Assembly: GCA_947573605.1 (NCBI GenBank)
Contig: CANPGM010000007.1
Coordinates: 19,431 to 83,430 of the forward strand
DNA length: 64,000 bases
Reading direction: 5' to 3'
Source of the DNA: an uncultured Roseburia sp.
GTDB lineage: Bacteria; Bacillota; Clostridia; Lachnospirales; Lachnospiraceae
The notes beneath the pieces are model-generated. The model was not told the DNA's origin and searched no databases. It saw nothing but the letters and a program-made list of their open reading frames with translations. Positions 56,548 through 64,000 of the stretch are shown in pieces. Position 1 is the first letter of the stretch; each line of letters begins with the position of its first letter. A program made the position numbers and the translations under genes.

Positions 56548-58266
56548 ATGTTTTCACAGACGGATTTGAAAAATACGCTCTTAAGGATTGATCATAAAAG
56601 CTATCCTGCCTATAAGGATTTAAAAGGAAGTTATGATTTCAGAAATTATGTGCTTTTCATCGACCATGTGCAGGGCGATCCGTTTGCAGCCCCGTCGAAA
56701 GTCAGCATTCACATAAAAGGCAGCGCGGCAAAATTTCCGGAGGAACTTTACCGAACGGATTGCAGACGGATAGCGCTGCAGGACTACCTGCTGAGACGGT
56801 TTGGGCAGATGCTGGAAAAACGTTCGTTCCAGGCGAAGGGATCGGGAAAAAGCGGACTTCTTACTGTGAGCCGATGCGGACAGGAGGTATTAGAGCGCAC
56901 GGCGTGCCGGATTGACGCAGGGGACGGAAGTCTGGTTCTGCGATTTGAGGTCGGGTTTCCGGCAAACGGGCGAACGGTCAATGCAAGAGAGCTGGAAAAA
57001 ATATTTTTTGATTATCTGCCGGAGTGCGCGGCGGGTTCGCTTTTTTATAAAGCGCTGGACGCGGAAGCAGTGAAAAAAGCTGCGAATTTGGCGGAAGACC
57101 AGCAATACATCAGAGAGCAGCTTAAGGAACGGGGACTTGTGGCGTTTGTCGCGGACGGCGCCGTTCTGCCCCGCGAATCCGGCGCTTCTGACCGCCCGAT
57201 GAAGGAGGCCGTAAAATTTTTGTCACCGGATACGCTTAAGGTAGAAATGAAGCTGCCGCACCGCGGGCTGATAAAAGGGATGGGGATCAGAAAAGGCATT
57301 ACGTTAATCGTCGGCGGTGGCTATCACGGAAAATCGACGCTGTTAAAGGCGTTGGAGCTCGGCGTGTATAATCATAAGGCGGGAGACGGAAGAGAATATG
57401 TCATTACGGACGAGTCGGCGGTAAAAATTCGTGCGGAAGACGGCAGAAGCATTAAGAAAACCGATATTTCCATGTTTATCAATCATTTGCCGAACGGAAA
57501 AAATACAAAAGAGTTTTATACGGAAGATGCCAGCGGAAGCACGTCGCAGGCGGCAAATGTAATAGAAGCGATGGAGGCGGGGGCCGGGGCGCTCTTAATA
57601 GATGAAGACACCAGCGCCACCAATTTTATGATACGGGACGAACTGATGCAGCGTGTCGTAAACCGCAGGGACGAGCCGATTACGCCGTTTATTGACCGAA
57701 TAGAAGCGCTGTATAAAGAGTACGGGATATCCACCATTCTCGTAGCCGGAAGTTCGGGCTCTTATTTTCATAAAGCCGATTGTATTATTCAGATGAATCA
57801 GTATCGGCCTGCTGAAATCACAGAGTTCGCAAAGAAAGAGGCTGCCCTGTTTCCGATTCCGGAAACAGATCCGCCGAAGAAGGAGGAACCGCAGTATTTG
57901 CGGTGCGTAAAACCGGACAGGGGCTTTACGGAAGGCGGAAGGACAGGCGGGCGCTTTAAGATGAAAACGATGGGCCGCGATTCGATTTCCATTAATCATG
58001 ATACGATTGATATGCGGTATGTGGAGCAGCTTGCGGACACGGAACAGCTTGCGGCGCTTGCATATTTGTTAAAATATGCGGAAACGCATGTGTTTGACGG
58101 AAAGAAGACACTTCGTCAGTCTGTCGATATTCTGGAAAAGATGTTAAAGGAGCAGGGCCTTTCCGCCGTTTGCGAAAGCAGTTATCCGCCCTGCGGCCTT
58201 GCTATGCCGCGAAGACAGGAAATCTTTGCCTGTATCAACCGGTACCGGGGGTTAAGTGTAAATTGA
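56548..58266 (+). CDS. Predicted ABC-class ATPase (PF09818/COG3044)
   Basis: 572 residues. An N-terminal domain (about 1-240; LKNTLLRIDHKSYPAYKDLKG) precedes a P-loop VGGGYHGKSTLLKALELGVY (about 251-270) and Walker B GAGALLIDEDTSATNFM. The ATPase lacks the LSGG signature of transporters and has a Cys/Pro-rich extension. Homologues include trypanosome MRB1590, an RNA-binding editing factor, so a nucleic-acid role is plausible but unproven in bacteria. ATG 56548 with AAGAGG upstream is used; the frame opens inside the preceding terminator. It converges with the Cof-type phosphatase. Confidence 0.87.
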   Translation: MFSQTDLKNTLLRIDHKSYPAYKDLKGSYDFRNYVLFIDHVQGDPFAAPSKVSIHIKGSAAKFPEELYRTDCRRIALQDYLLRRFGQMLEKRSFQAKGSGKSGLLTVSRCGQEVLERTACRIDAGDGSLVLRFEVGFPANGRTVNARELEKIFFDYLPECAAGSLFYKALDAEAVKKAANLAEDQQYIREQLKERGLVAFVADGAVLPRESGASDRPMKEAVKFLSPDTLKVEMKLPHRGLIKGMGIRKGITLIVGGGYHGKSTLLKALELGVYNHKAGDGREYVITDESAVKIRAEDGRSIKKTDISMFINHLPNGKNTKEFYTEDASGSTSQAANVIEAMEAGAGALLIDEDTSATNFMIRDELMQRVVNRRDEPITPFIDRIEALYKEYGISTILVAGSSGSYFHKADCIIQMNQYRPAEITEFAKKEAALFPIPETDPPKKEEPQYLRCVKPDRGFTEGGRTGGRFKMKTMGRDSISINHDTIDMRYVEQLADTEQLAALAYLLKYAETHVFDGKKTLRQSVDILEKMLKEQGLSAVCESSYPPCGLAMPRRQEIFACINRYRGLSVN

Positions 58267-58271
58267 TCCTG

Positions 58272-59117
58272 TTAATTCAGACAAAATTTTCGGATTGCAT
58301 GGGCAACGCCGCTTTCTTCGTTTGAAAGTGTGATGAAGTCGGCCGCTTTTTTCACATTTTCCATTGCGTTTCCCATTGCAACGCCGATTCCCGCGGCGGT
58401 AAGAATGTCGATATCGTTTTCGGTATCGCCGCAGGCCAGAGTATCGGAAACGGGCAGTTTTAACAAATCGGAAAGGAAGGCCAGTCCTGTTCCCTTTGAA
58501 ATTCCTGCTTTTGTAAATTCAAGATTATGGTAGCCGCCCGAAAGCAGGAGTATTTCGGGATTTGAGGAAAGCAGCGACAGTACGGCATCACGGTCTTGAA
58601 AGACGCCGTCCTTTGTCGGATAAAAGTTTAATGTCATTTTCTGCACAGGAAGCGCGTTTTCTTCAATAAAATCTGCAAGGTTGTCGGTCAGGGTTCGGCT
58701 TGTTTTGATATAACTTTTGATGGAATCCGGCATGTCCAGCCGGTCAATCACCGGCTGGAGTGATTTCTGACCGTAGCCGTTTCCGTTTATAAATGCGTCG
58801 TAGTGAAGATCATAAGGAGCAAGCGCGCGGAGGATGGAACAGACGAGCGGCGGTTCCATACAGCCGGAAAAAATACATTCTTTTTCCGGAAGGCGGTAAA
58901 TGCCGGCTCCGTTTGAGGTAATGGCAAACCGGATGCCGAGACTGCTTAGTAAATCTACAGGCAGGCCGACAAGCGGACGTCCGGTTGAAATAGTAATATG
59001 AATACCGGCATCAGCCGCCGCTTTTATTGCGTCCTGATCTTTTTTTGATATCTGGCTTTTGGAATTAAAAAGTGTGCCGTCCATGTCAAGGGCGATCAGT
59101 TGAATGTTTCGTTTCAT
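58272..59117 (-). CDS. Cof-type HAD-IIB sugar-phosphate phosphatase
   Basis: 281 residues. Motif I ALDMDGTLFNSK (about 8-19), motif II ITISTGRPL, and motifs III/IV GTGLAFLSDLL and ACGDTENDIDIL identify the HAD IIB/Cof family, which dephosphorylates small phosphorylated substrates. The substrate is unknown. It faces the COG3044 ATPase gene tail to tail with a gap of only 5 nt and no terminator visible between them. Confidence 0.92.
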   Translation of the reverse strand: MKRNIQLIALDMDGTLFNSKSQISKKDQDAIKAAADAGIHITISTGRPLVGLPVDLLSSLGIRFAITSNGAGIYRLPEKECIFSGCMEPPLVCSILRALAPYDLHYDAFINGNGYGQKSLQPVIDRLDMPDSIKSYIKTSRTLTDNLADFIEENALPVQKMTLNFYPTKDGVFQDRDAVLSLLSSNPEILLLSGGYHNLEFTKAGISKGTGLAFLSDLLKLPVSDTLACGDTENDIDILTAAGIGVAMGNAMENVKKAADFITLSNEESGVAHAIRKFCLN

Positions 59118-59298
59118 AAGTTTATTCTGCCTTTCTGTAATTTGGTACGGGTAATGTATTCTGAATGGTATTATAGTAGGTTGTGATTATTGTGTCCATA
59201 CTTAAAATAGATGATTCTTTGTATTTCTTTGTTTCTGCAGTCGGGGCAGATGCAAAAGGAACAATAAGATTTCGCCGGGCGGCGGGAATGGAGAAAAG

Positions 59299-61830
59299 AT
59301 GACAAGAAAAGAATTTAAACGGTTGGTGGAAAATGGGCCGGTTTTTTTAGACGGCGCGACGGGAACGAATCTGCAGAGTGCCGGAATGCCTGCGGGCGTA
59401 TGCCCGGAACAGTGGATTTTAGAGCATCGGGAAATTATGCTGAAACTTCAGCGGAAGTATGTGGCGGCAGGAACGCAGATACTCTATGCGCCTACTTTTA
59501 CGGCAAACAGAATCAAACTGGAGGAGTACGGACTTTCTGACAGGCTTTCTGACATGAATCAAAGTCTGATAGCGATTTCGAAAGAAGCGGCGCAGGGACG
59601 CGCGCTTGTAGCAGGGAATCTGACGATGACGGGGCGGCAGCTTTACCCGCTCGGAGAGATGCGGTTTGAAGAACTTGTAGATGTCTATAAGGAGCAGGCG
59701 TCCGTATTGGCGGAGGCAGGCGCGGATTTGTTTGTCGTAGAGACGATGATGAGTCTTCAGGAATGCCGGGCCGCCGTGCTTGCCATAAAAGAGGTGTGTG
59801 ACTTGCCTGTTATGGTATCGCTGACTTATCAGCCCAACGGGCGGACGCTTTATGGTACGGAACCGAAGACGGCGGTTGTAGTATTACAGAGTATGGGAGT
59901 AGACGCAGTCGGAATAAACTGTTCGACCGGGCCGGAGGGTATGATTGTTCCGGTAAAAGAAATGGCGGAATATGCGGCGGTTCCGATTCTGGCAAAACCG
60001 AATGCCGGAATGCCGGAGCTGGAACAGGGCGCGACGGTTTATAAAACAGCGCCGGAAGAATTTGCTTTATGGGGAGAACAGCTGATAAATGCCGGCGCGT
60101 CGATTTTAGGCGGCTGCTGCGGCACGACGCCGGAGCATATTCGTTTGCTGAAAGAGAAGACGGAGGGAATGACGGTCAGGCAGCCGCTTAAGAATAAGAG
60201 AAGGATCCTTACTTCTGAAAGAAAAGCAGTCGAAATTGGCCTGGACGGTCATTTTATGGTAATCGGGGAACGGATCAATCCGACGGGGAAAAAGAAGCTG
60301 CAGGCAGAGCTTAAAGCGGGCGGTTTAAATATGGTGCGCGAGATGGCGGTCCGTCAGGAAGAGGAAGGCGCGGCAATTTTGGATATCAATATGGGGATGA
60401 ACGGAATTAATGAAAAACAGATGCTGCTGGACGCCGTTTATGAAGTGACTGCCGCCGTAGACTGTCCGCTTTGCATTGATTCCAGTTATACGGATATCAT
60501 TGAGGCCGCGCTGCGTATTTATCCGGGGCGGGCGCTGATTAATTCGATTTCAATGGAGAAGGAAAAGATGAACCGGCTCCTTCCGATTGCGAAGAAATAC
60601 GGGGCAATGTTTATTCTGCTTCCGTTGTCCGATGCGGGACTTCCGAAAGACTCGAACGAAAAGCATCAAATTATCCGAACCGTAATGGAGGCGGCTCTTT
60701 CGGCAGGGCTAACAAAAGAGGATATCATTGTAGACGGGCTTGCTGCGACGATCGGGGCGAATCCCAAAGCGGCGCTGGAATGTTACGAGACATTTTCATA
60801 CTGCAGGCATGTCTTAGAACTTCCGACAGTCTGCGGACTTTCCAATATTTCATTTGGACTTCCGGAGCGTTCCTATATTAATTCTGCTTTTCTAACAATG
60901 GCAATTGCAAACGGGCTTACGATGGCGATCGCTAATCCGTCGCAGGAACTGCTTCTGAACGCGGCGTTTGCTTCGGATCTTCTTCTTGCAAAAGAAGGAA
61001 GCGATATCCGCTATATTGAGCGAATGAATCTGCTTGCCGAAAAAGAGAAAGGGCAGCAGCGGGACGCGGGTACTTCGCAAAAGAAGGAAACGTATGGAGG
61101 CAGTTTGGCTCAAAGCAATTTGGCCGGAAAAGGGGAAGAGAATACGCAGGTGACAATTTGCGGCGCCGCGTCCAAAAAGGACTGCGATGAGGAAAAAAGC
61201 GCCGTATACGCCGCCGTTTTAACAGGGAATAAGAATCGGATTCTGGAAGAGACAAAAGAGCTTTTAGCGGCGGGAGAGACGCCTGCCGACATAATCAACG
61301 GGCATCTGATTCCCGCCATTAACGAGGTGGGAGAGCTGTTTGATAAGCAGAAATATTTTCTGCCGCAGTTGATCGCGAGCGCCAATACCATGAAGCTGGC
61401 AATCGAATATGTAGAGCCGATGTTAGAACGCAGCGGCGGAGAACAGGAAATGCCTACGGTTGTAATTGCGACGGTAGAAGGCGATATTCATGACATCGGT
61501 AAAAATCTGGTGGCTCTGATGCTGAAAAATTACGGCTATCGTGTGATAGACCTGGGAAAGGATGTCCCGGCTGCCGTGATTGTAGATACAGCGATGAAAG
61601 AGGGGGCGAAGATCATCGGTTTATCCGCGCTTATGACAACAACGATGATGCGTATGAAGGAAGTCGTCGCGCTTGCCAGAGAACGGGGCTGCAGCAGTAA
61701 GATTGTAATCGGCGGCGCAGCGATTAACGAAAGCTTTGCAGAGGAAATTCATGCGGACGGCTATTCGAAGGATGCGGCGGAGTGCGTACGCTTAGTAGAA
61801 CGTCTGCTGGCAGATGAGCGTATAGGATAA
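59299..61830 (+). CDS. metH: Cobalamin-dependent methionine synthase without reactivation domain
   Basis: 843 residues against about 1200 for full MetH. Order: homocysteine domain (about 1-290) with zinc cysteines in GINCSTG and GGCCGTTP; methyltetrahydrofolate (pterin) domain (about 310-575; VIGERINPTGKKKLQ, DINMGMNG); a charged insert (about 580-635); cobalamin cap and Rossmann domains (about 640-843) with cobalt-ligand His731 in EGDIHDIGKNLV. The SAM-binding reactivation domain is missing, as in several Clostridia, so reactivation needs a separate protein. No B12 or SAM riboswitch is seen upstream. ATG 59299; a GC hairpin (59273-59284) lies 5' of its GGAATGGAG site. Confidence 0.94.
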   Translation: MTRKEFKRLVENGPVFLDGATGTNLQSAGMPAGVCPEQWILEHREIMLKLQRKYVAAGTQILYAPTFTANRIKLEEYGLSDRLSDMNQSLIAISKEAAQGRALVAGNLTMTGRQLYPLGEMRFEELVDVYKEQASVLAEAGADLFVVETMMSLQECRAAVLAIKEVCDLPVMVSLTYQPNGRTLYGTEPKTAVVVLQSMGVDAVGINCSTGPEGMIVPVKEMAEYAAVPILAKPNAGMPELEQGATVYKTAPEEFALWGEQLINAGASILGGCCGTTPEHIRLLKEKTEGMTVRQPLKNKRRILTSERKAVEIGLDGHFMVIGERINPTGKKKLQAELKAGGLNMVREMAVRQEEEGAAILDINMGMNGINEKQMLLDAVYEVTAAVDCPLCIDSSYTDIIEAALRIYPGRALINSISMEKEKMNRLLPIAKKYGAMFILLPLSDAGLPKDSNEKHQIIRTVMEAALSAGLTKEDIIVDGLAATIGANPKAALECYETFSYCRHVLELPTVCGLSNISFGLPERSYINSAFLTMAIANGLTMAIANPSQELLLNAAFASDLLLAKEGSDIRYIERMNLLAEKEKGQQRDAGTSQKKETYGGSLAQSNLAGKGEENTQVTICGAASKKDCDEEKSAVYAAVLTGNKNRILEETKELLAAGETPADIINGHLIPAINEVGELFDKQKYFLPQLIASANTMKLAIEYVEPMLERSGGEQEMPTVVIATVEGDIHDIGKNLVALMLKNYGYRVIDLGKDVPAAVIVDTAMKEGAKIIGLSALMTTTMMRMKEVVALARERGCSSKIVIGGAAINESFAEEIHADGYSKDAAECVRLVERLLADERIG

Positions 61831-61929
61831 AAGGTATGCGTCTGCCGGCACAGTTTTCTGTAAGGATTCGGGTGTGAAAAGACAGGTTTTCGGTTATTGG
61901 ACCTGTTGACAAATTAAAGAAGAATGAGT

Positions 61930-61961
61930 AAAAGCCACTGGAAACATTCTGGTGGTTTTTA
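61930..61961 (+). terminator. Terminator after metH
   Basis: AAAAGCCAC near 61930 and GTGGTTTTT near 61952 form a short stem with inner GAA/TTC pairing, then T-run. Confidence 0.65.
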
Positions 61962-62011
61962 TAATGGAGAAATAATATAATATGGAGAAAATGAAATGAT
62001 TGATCCCGTGT

Positions 62012-62122
62012 ATGAAACATTACGCTGGTGAAATAAGAACAATTCCTGTACAGATTGGAGGTACATCATGGGAACCTGAGATGCCGCATACAGGAATGAA
62101 AAAGATACAAATATATGTTTGA
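62012..62122 (+). pseudogene. Fragment of a Fic-family protein
   Basis: A 36-codon frame from ATG 62012 contains YAGEIRTIPVQIGGTSWEP, which resembles the segment between the N-terminal region and core of Fic/AMPylase proteins (G.IR..V.IGGT...P). No Fic motif HPFxxGNG follows, and stops close all frames. It lies on the 3' side of the tRNA-Met gene, a common integration point. Reads as a remnant of mobile or accessory DNA. Confidence 0.5.
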
Positions 62123-62158
62123 TTACTTTTATGATTCCCTTTTAATTGCCATAAAAAA

Positions 62159-62205
62159 TAAAAAGTCCTGAAACACTCATAAATAATGAGGTTTAAAGAC
62201 TTTTT
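62159..62205 (-). terminator. Terminator of the tRNA operon
   Basis: On the - strand AAAAAGTC pairs with GACTTTTT, with AAAC/GTTT inside and CTCAT/ATGAG inner arms; the stem runs across 62159-62205 just downstream of the tRNA-Met gene. Confidence 0.75.
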
Positions 62206-62209
62206 ACAG

Positions 62210-62283
62210 TAGCGGAAGGGAGATTTGAACTCTCGACACCACGGGTATGAACCGTGTGCTCTAGCCAACTGAGCTATTCCGCC
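62210..62283 (-). tRNA. tRNA-Met (CAT)
   Basis: 74 nt, acceptor GGCGGAA/TTCCGCT with discriminator A, anticodon loop TTCATAC. D-arm AGCTCAGTTGGCTAGAGC and T-arm with TTCAAATC are regular. The acceptor lacks the C1-A72 mismatch of the initiator, so it is an elongator Met tRNA; an Ile-CAT reading cannot be fully excluded. No CCA is encoded. Confidence 0.95.
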
Positions 62284-62299
62284 ATATTTTTTTAAAATA

Positions 62300-62372
62300 T
62301 GGGACCTATAGGGCTCGAACCTATGACCCTCTGCTTGTAAGGCAGATGCTCTCCCAGCTGAGCTAAGATCCC
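62300..62372 (-). tRNA. tRNA-Val (TAC)
   Basis: 73 nt, acceptor GGGATCT/AGGTCCC with one G-T pair and discriminator A, anticodon arm TCTGC-CTTACAA-GCAGA giving TAC. D-arm AGCTCAGCTGGGAGAGC and T-loop TTCGAGC are standard. It precedes tRNA-Met by 16 nt in the same transcript. Confidence 0.97.
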
Positions 62373-62495
62373 ATATCAACTTGTCCGGACTGCTTTCGCA
62401 ACCGACTTGTTCATTATATGGTAAGTTTTTGAAAATGTCAATACTTTTTTTATTTTTCGTTTTATCGTGATTGCAAATCGACACAATAAACGGCA

Positions 62496-62583
62496 AAGAG
62501 TAAATTTGGTGTTCTGCGGCGGTACTTTCAATCGGCGAACAATCATGGTTAAGACGCGTATGCCCTTGTCAGGAGAGGGTATG
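62496..62583. repeat. Second, partial copy of the 42-kb repeat
   Basis: 88 bp corresponding to 42285-42369, with a 3-base difference near the right end. Shared blocks include GTGTTCTGCGGCG, CTTTCAATCGGCGAA, TCATGG and GTCAGGAGAGGGTATG. The left inverted-repeat arm seen at 42250 is absent here. The 308-base stretch 62373-62680 holds only this repeat, the promoter at 62619 and spacer. Confidence 0.82.
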
Positions 62584-62618
62584 GAAATGATAATATAGAG
62601 TACACAGCTTGTTAAATC

Positions 62619-62647
62619 TTGACACGCTGCCGCATAGGAGGTACGAT
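62619..62647 (+). promoter_or_regulatory. Promoter of the YdeI-like gene
   Basis: TTGACA (62619-62624), 17-bp spacer, TACGAT (62642-62647). It places transcription downstream of any earlier in-frame start and supports ATG 62681. Confidence 0.6.
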
Positions 62648-62680
62648 TTTACATGTATGGCGAACAAAGGGGGATGTATA

Positions 62681-63241
62681 ATGAGCGATATACTGGAATT
62701 TGCAGACAGAGAAGAATTTAGAAATTGGCTTTCTGATCATTGCCTGACAAGCGCCGGAGTTTGGCTTTTATTTGGCAAGGCCAAAGGCCCGAAAACGGTA
62801 AAAGCAGGTGAAGCGCTGGAAGAGGCGCTCTGCTTTGGATGGATTGACGGGCAGATGCAAAGCATTGATGAGAAAACGTATAAGAAATATTTTTCCAGGC
62901 GCAGGGAGAAGAGCAAGTGGTCGGAAAAAAATAAGAAATTGGTGAAAAGTCTTGAACAACGGGGACTTATGACTGATTACGGCCGAAAGAAAATAGAAGA
63001 AGCCAAAAACAACGGACAGTGGGACGCTCCAAAATCAATGGAGGTTACAGATGAGCAGATTGCGTGCGTATTTGCGCTTCTGGAGGGACACGAACCGGCT
63101 TATTCAAATTTTCTGGCTATGTCCTTATCGGTGAAGAAAACATATACGCGAGCGTATTTTGACGCAAAGACAGATGCCGGACGGGAAAAGAGAATTGCCT
63201 GGATGGTGGACAGGCTCGATAAAAACCTAAAACCGATGTAG
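62681..63241 (+). CDS. YdeI/OmpD-associated family protein
   Basis: 186 residues. LEFADREEFRNWLSDHCLTSAGVWLLFGK, ALCFGWIDGQMQSIDEKTYKKYFSRRREKSKWSEKNK and the C-terminal helix with RIAWMVDRLDKNLKPM fit the YdeI (bacteriocin-protection, OmdA) family, of unknown biochemical role. ATG 62681 has AAAGGGGGA at about 7 nt. It lies in decayed mobile DNA but looks intact. Confidence 0.88.
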   Translation: MSDILEFADREEFRNWLSDHCLTSAGVWLLFGKAKGPKTVKAGEALEEALCFGWIDGQMQSIDEKTYKKYFSRRREKSKWSEKNKKLVKSLEQRGLMTDYGRKKIEEAKNNGQWDAPKSMEVTDEQIACVFALLEGHEPAYSNFLAMSLSVKKTYTRAYFDAKTDAGREKRIAWMVDRLDKNLKPM

Positions 63242-63292
63242 CTTTTTGCCTAAAAATAAGTACCTATTTTGGTGTGTTTTTCGTTTGCAGGT

Positions 63293-63483
63293 TCAATCAC
63301 AACAAAAATACCACTTCTTTTTCTTTCTGGCCCATTTAAAACCGATATTCTTTAATGTGTCTTTATAGTTGTACGTGTTGCCTCTGTGCCGCCGTTTGTA
63401 TTGTCAGGGTAATACTTTTTTAATAAATCCCTGTACTGTTTCCTTAATTCTTCCGGCGTATTTACATCTTTAAAATACTTCAT
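63293..63483 (-). pseudogene. Broken J-domain gene of a mobile element
   Basis: From ATG 63483 (GGAGG upstream) 43 codons read MKYFKDVNTPEELRKQYRD, then LLKKYYPDNTNGGTEA, a degenerate J domain with YPD instead of HPD, stopping at 63352. In the next frame KDTLKNIGFKWARKKKKWYF follows and stops at 63293. That motif is the C-terminal signature of phage and ICE J-domain proteins. The middle is deleted and the frame shifted, so it is a pseudogene. Confidence 0.6.
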
Positions 63484-63499
63484 ATCTCATAACCTCCAC

Positions 63500-63545
63500 A
63501 ATAAAAAAGTGTAAAGCCTTTTGACAACTCAATAGACTTTACACT
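63500..63545 (-). terminator. Terminator of the 81-residue gene
   Basis: On the - strand AGTGTAAAG (63537-63545) pairs with CTTTACACT (63508-63516) followed by a T-run down to 63503. Confidence 0.78.
63521..63540. repeat. Left 20-bp inverted repeat flanking the 81-residue gene
   Basis: TTGACAACTCAATAGACTTT. Its reverse complement recurs at 63861-63880 with one mismatch (19 of 20). Confidence 0.8.
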
Positions 63546-63569
63546 CTGTAGTAATAATGTTATGTGATT

Positions 63570-63815
63570 TTATAGTGCTTTTAATTTGCTATTATGTATA
63601 TTGATATAAATGTCCTGCAATTCCTGTTTTGCTTTGATATCGCTTGAAAGCTTTATGCATTCATTAAGCTTTCTTGATAAATCGAGATGACCTTCTGCAA
63701 TAATTTTAATATTACAGTTTGTTTCATTTTCCAGCATTACATTTATTCTTGTAATTTCATTTTTAAGCATTGTTACTTTTTCAAGTAACAAATCTAATTT
63801 TTCACTATCCGTCAT
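63570..63815 (-). CDS. Small helical coiled-coil protein of unknown function
   Basis: 81 residues. Mostly coiled coil: LDLLLEKVTMLKNEITRINVMLENETN, then IIAEGHLDLSRKLNECIK. The EGHLDLSRKL-type motif occurs in small hypothetical proteins of Clostridia mobile regions. AGGAGGT lies about 7 nt upstream of ATG 63815. AT-rich, own terminator, and bracketed by 20-bp inverted repeats. No function can be assigned. Confidence 0.8.
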   Translation of the reverse strand: MTDSEKLDLLLEKVTMLKNEITRINVMLENETNCNIKIIAEGHLDLSRKLNECIKLSSDIKAKQELQDIYINIHNSKLKAL

Positions 63816-63860
63816 AAATTTATACCTCCTGTAAATAGAAGTATATCACACACAAAAAAT

Positions 63861-63880
63861 AAAGTCTATTGAATTGTCAA
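63861..63880. repeat. Right 20-bp inverted repeat flanking the 81-residue gene
   Basis: AAAGTCTATTGAATTGTCAA, inverted relative to 63521-63540. On the - strand a weak TAGACT-N17-TATACT promoter for the small gene would begin inside it. Confidence 0.8.
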
Positions 63881-63906
63881 TGTGCTTTTGATTGATATGT
63901 TAAGGT

Positions 63907-63934
63907 TATTATATATTAGTACCAATATATAATA
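63907..63934. other. AT-rich palindrome
   Basis: Perfect 11-bp inverted repeat TATTATATATT/AATATATAATA with a 6-nt loop. No T-run or coding sequence; the last 180 bases of the window otherwise show nothing recognisable. Confidence 0.55.
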
Positions 63935-64000
63935 GCATTACAAAGGTAAGCGTTAAATAAGAATGTGTAGTGAAATACCTGATATTTTCCTGTAAACTTG

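Noticed and set aside
59118..59298. Cobalamin or SAM riboswitch upstream of metH
   Set aside because: No conserved B12-box or SAM-box sequence is present and the spacer is too short for a full aptamer.
62020..62496. 158-residue - strand frame across the tRNA region
   Set aside because: It runs straight through the tRNA-Val and tRNA-Met genes and their terminator; its protein is composed of tRNA sequence.

Overview
The window looks like a chromosome segment from an anaerobic, Gram-positive Clostridia, most likely a Lachnospiraceae-type gut bacterium. The evidence is a HydE/HydG/HydF [FeFe]-hydrogenase maturation set, CWB2 wall-anchor repeats, a CIRCE-controlled hrcA-grpE-dnaK-dnaJ operon, the Firmicutes order ireB-ruvX-DUF1292-rnj, a meso-diaminopimelate type MurE beside DapF and DapA, and many TTG/GTG starts with strong AGGAGG sites. 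The species cannot be named from the sequence. Most genes are on the + strand and are core metabolism, RNA/tRNA maintenance and surface proteins.

Layout. 1-10.9 kb: a giant secreted subtilase (5' end outside the window), a tail-anchored coiled-coil protein, a CBS/DRTGG-regulated family II pyrophosphatase, and an AraC regulator on the - strand. 11-14.4 kb: dapF-murE-dapA (diaminopimelate and peptidoglycan precursors). 14.5-18.8 kb: a sugar-acid module made of a FadR-type GntR regulator, a GntP permease and an IlvD/Edd dehydratase, with palindromic operators at its promoters. 19-27 kb: GNAT, lepA, hemW, an ABC-F protein behind a long leader with a 6-codon peptide and two terminators, and a CAP-Big2-CWB2 surface protein. 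27-32 kb: a structured leader, then a TM1266-like regulator, hydE, hydG and hydF. 31.8-34.1 kb: a lone Hpt protein, an NAD diphosphatase and a MerR/TipAS regulator. 34.2-39.4 kb: the CIRCE heat-shock operon.

39.5-43 kb interrupts the common dnaJ-prmA neighbourhood with an AT-rich DUF4062 gene, a coiled-coil/J-domain gene, luxS, a 120-bp inverted-repeat element and a VanZ-like gene. 43.1-47.4 kb: prmA-rsmE-cysteine desulfurase-thiI (ribosome methylation and sulfur transfer to tRNA). 47.5-56.4 kb: an HPr-like protein lacking the phospho-histidine motif, mtaB, ireB-ruvX-DUF1292-rnj, a 127-bp tandem repeat, then YlbF, a truncated MltG-like protein, trmR, trhP and a lactonase-fold protein. 56.5-61.8 kb: a COG3044 ATPase, a Cof-type phosphatase and a cobalamin methionine synthase without its reactivation domain. 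61.8-64 kb: tRNA-Val and tRNA-Met (- strand) in decayed mobile DNA, with a Fic remnant, a broken J-domain gene, a second copy of the 42-kb repeat and a small gene bracketed by 20-bp inverted repeats.

The clearest regulatory observations are the ABC-F attenuator leader, the structured leader before the hyd genes, the recurrent GC hairpin placed just 5' of several Shine-Dalgarno sites, and the two repeat families. No CRISPR array, rRNA or complete insertion sequence was found.
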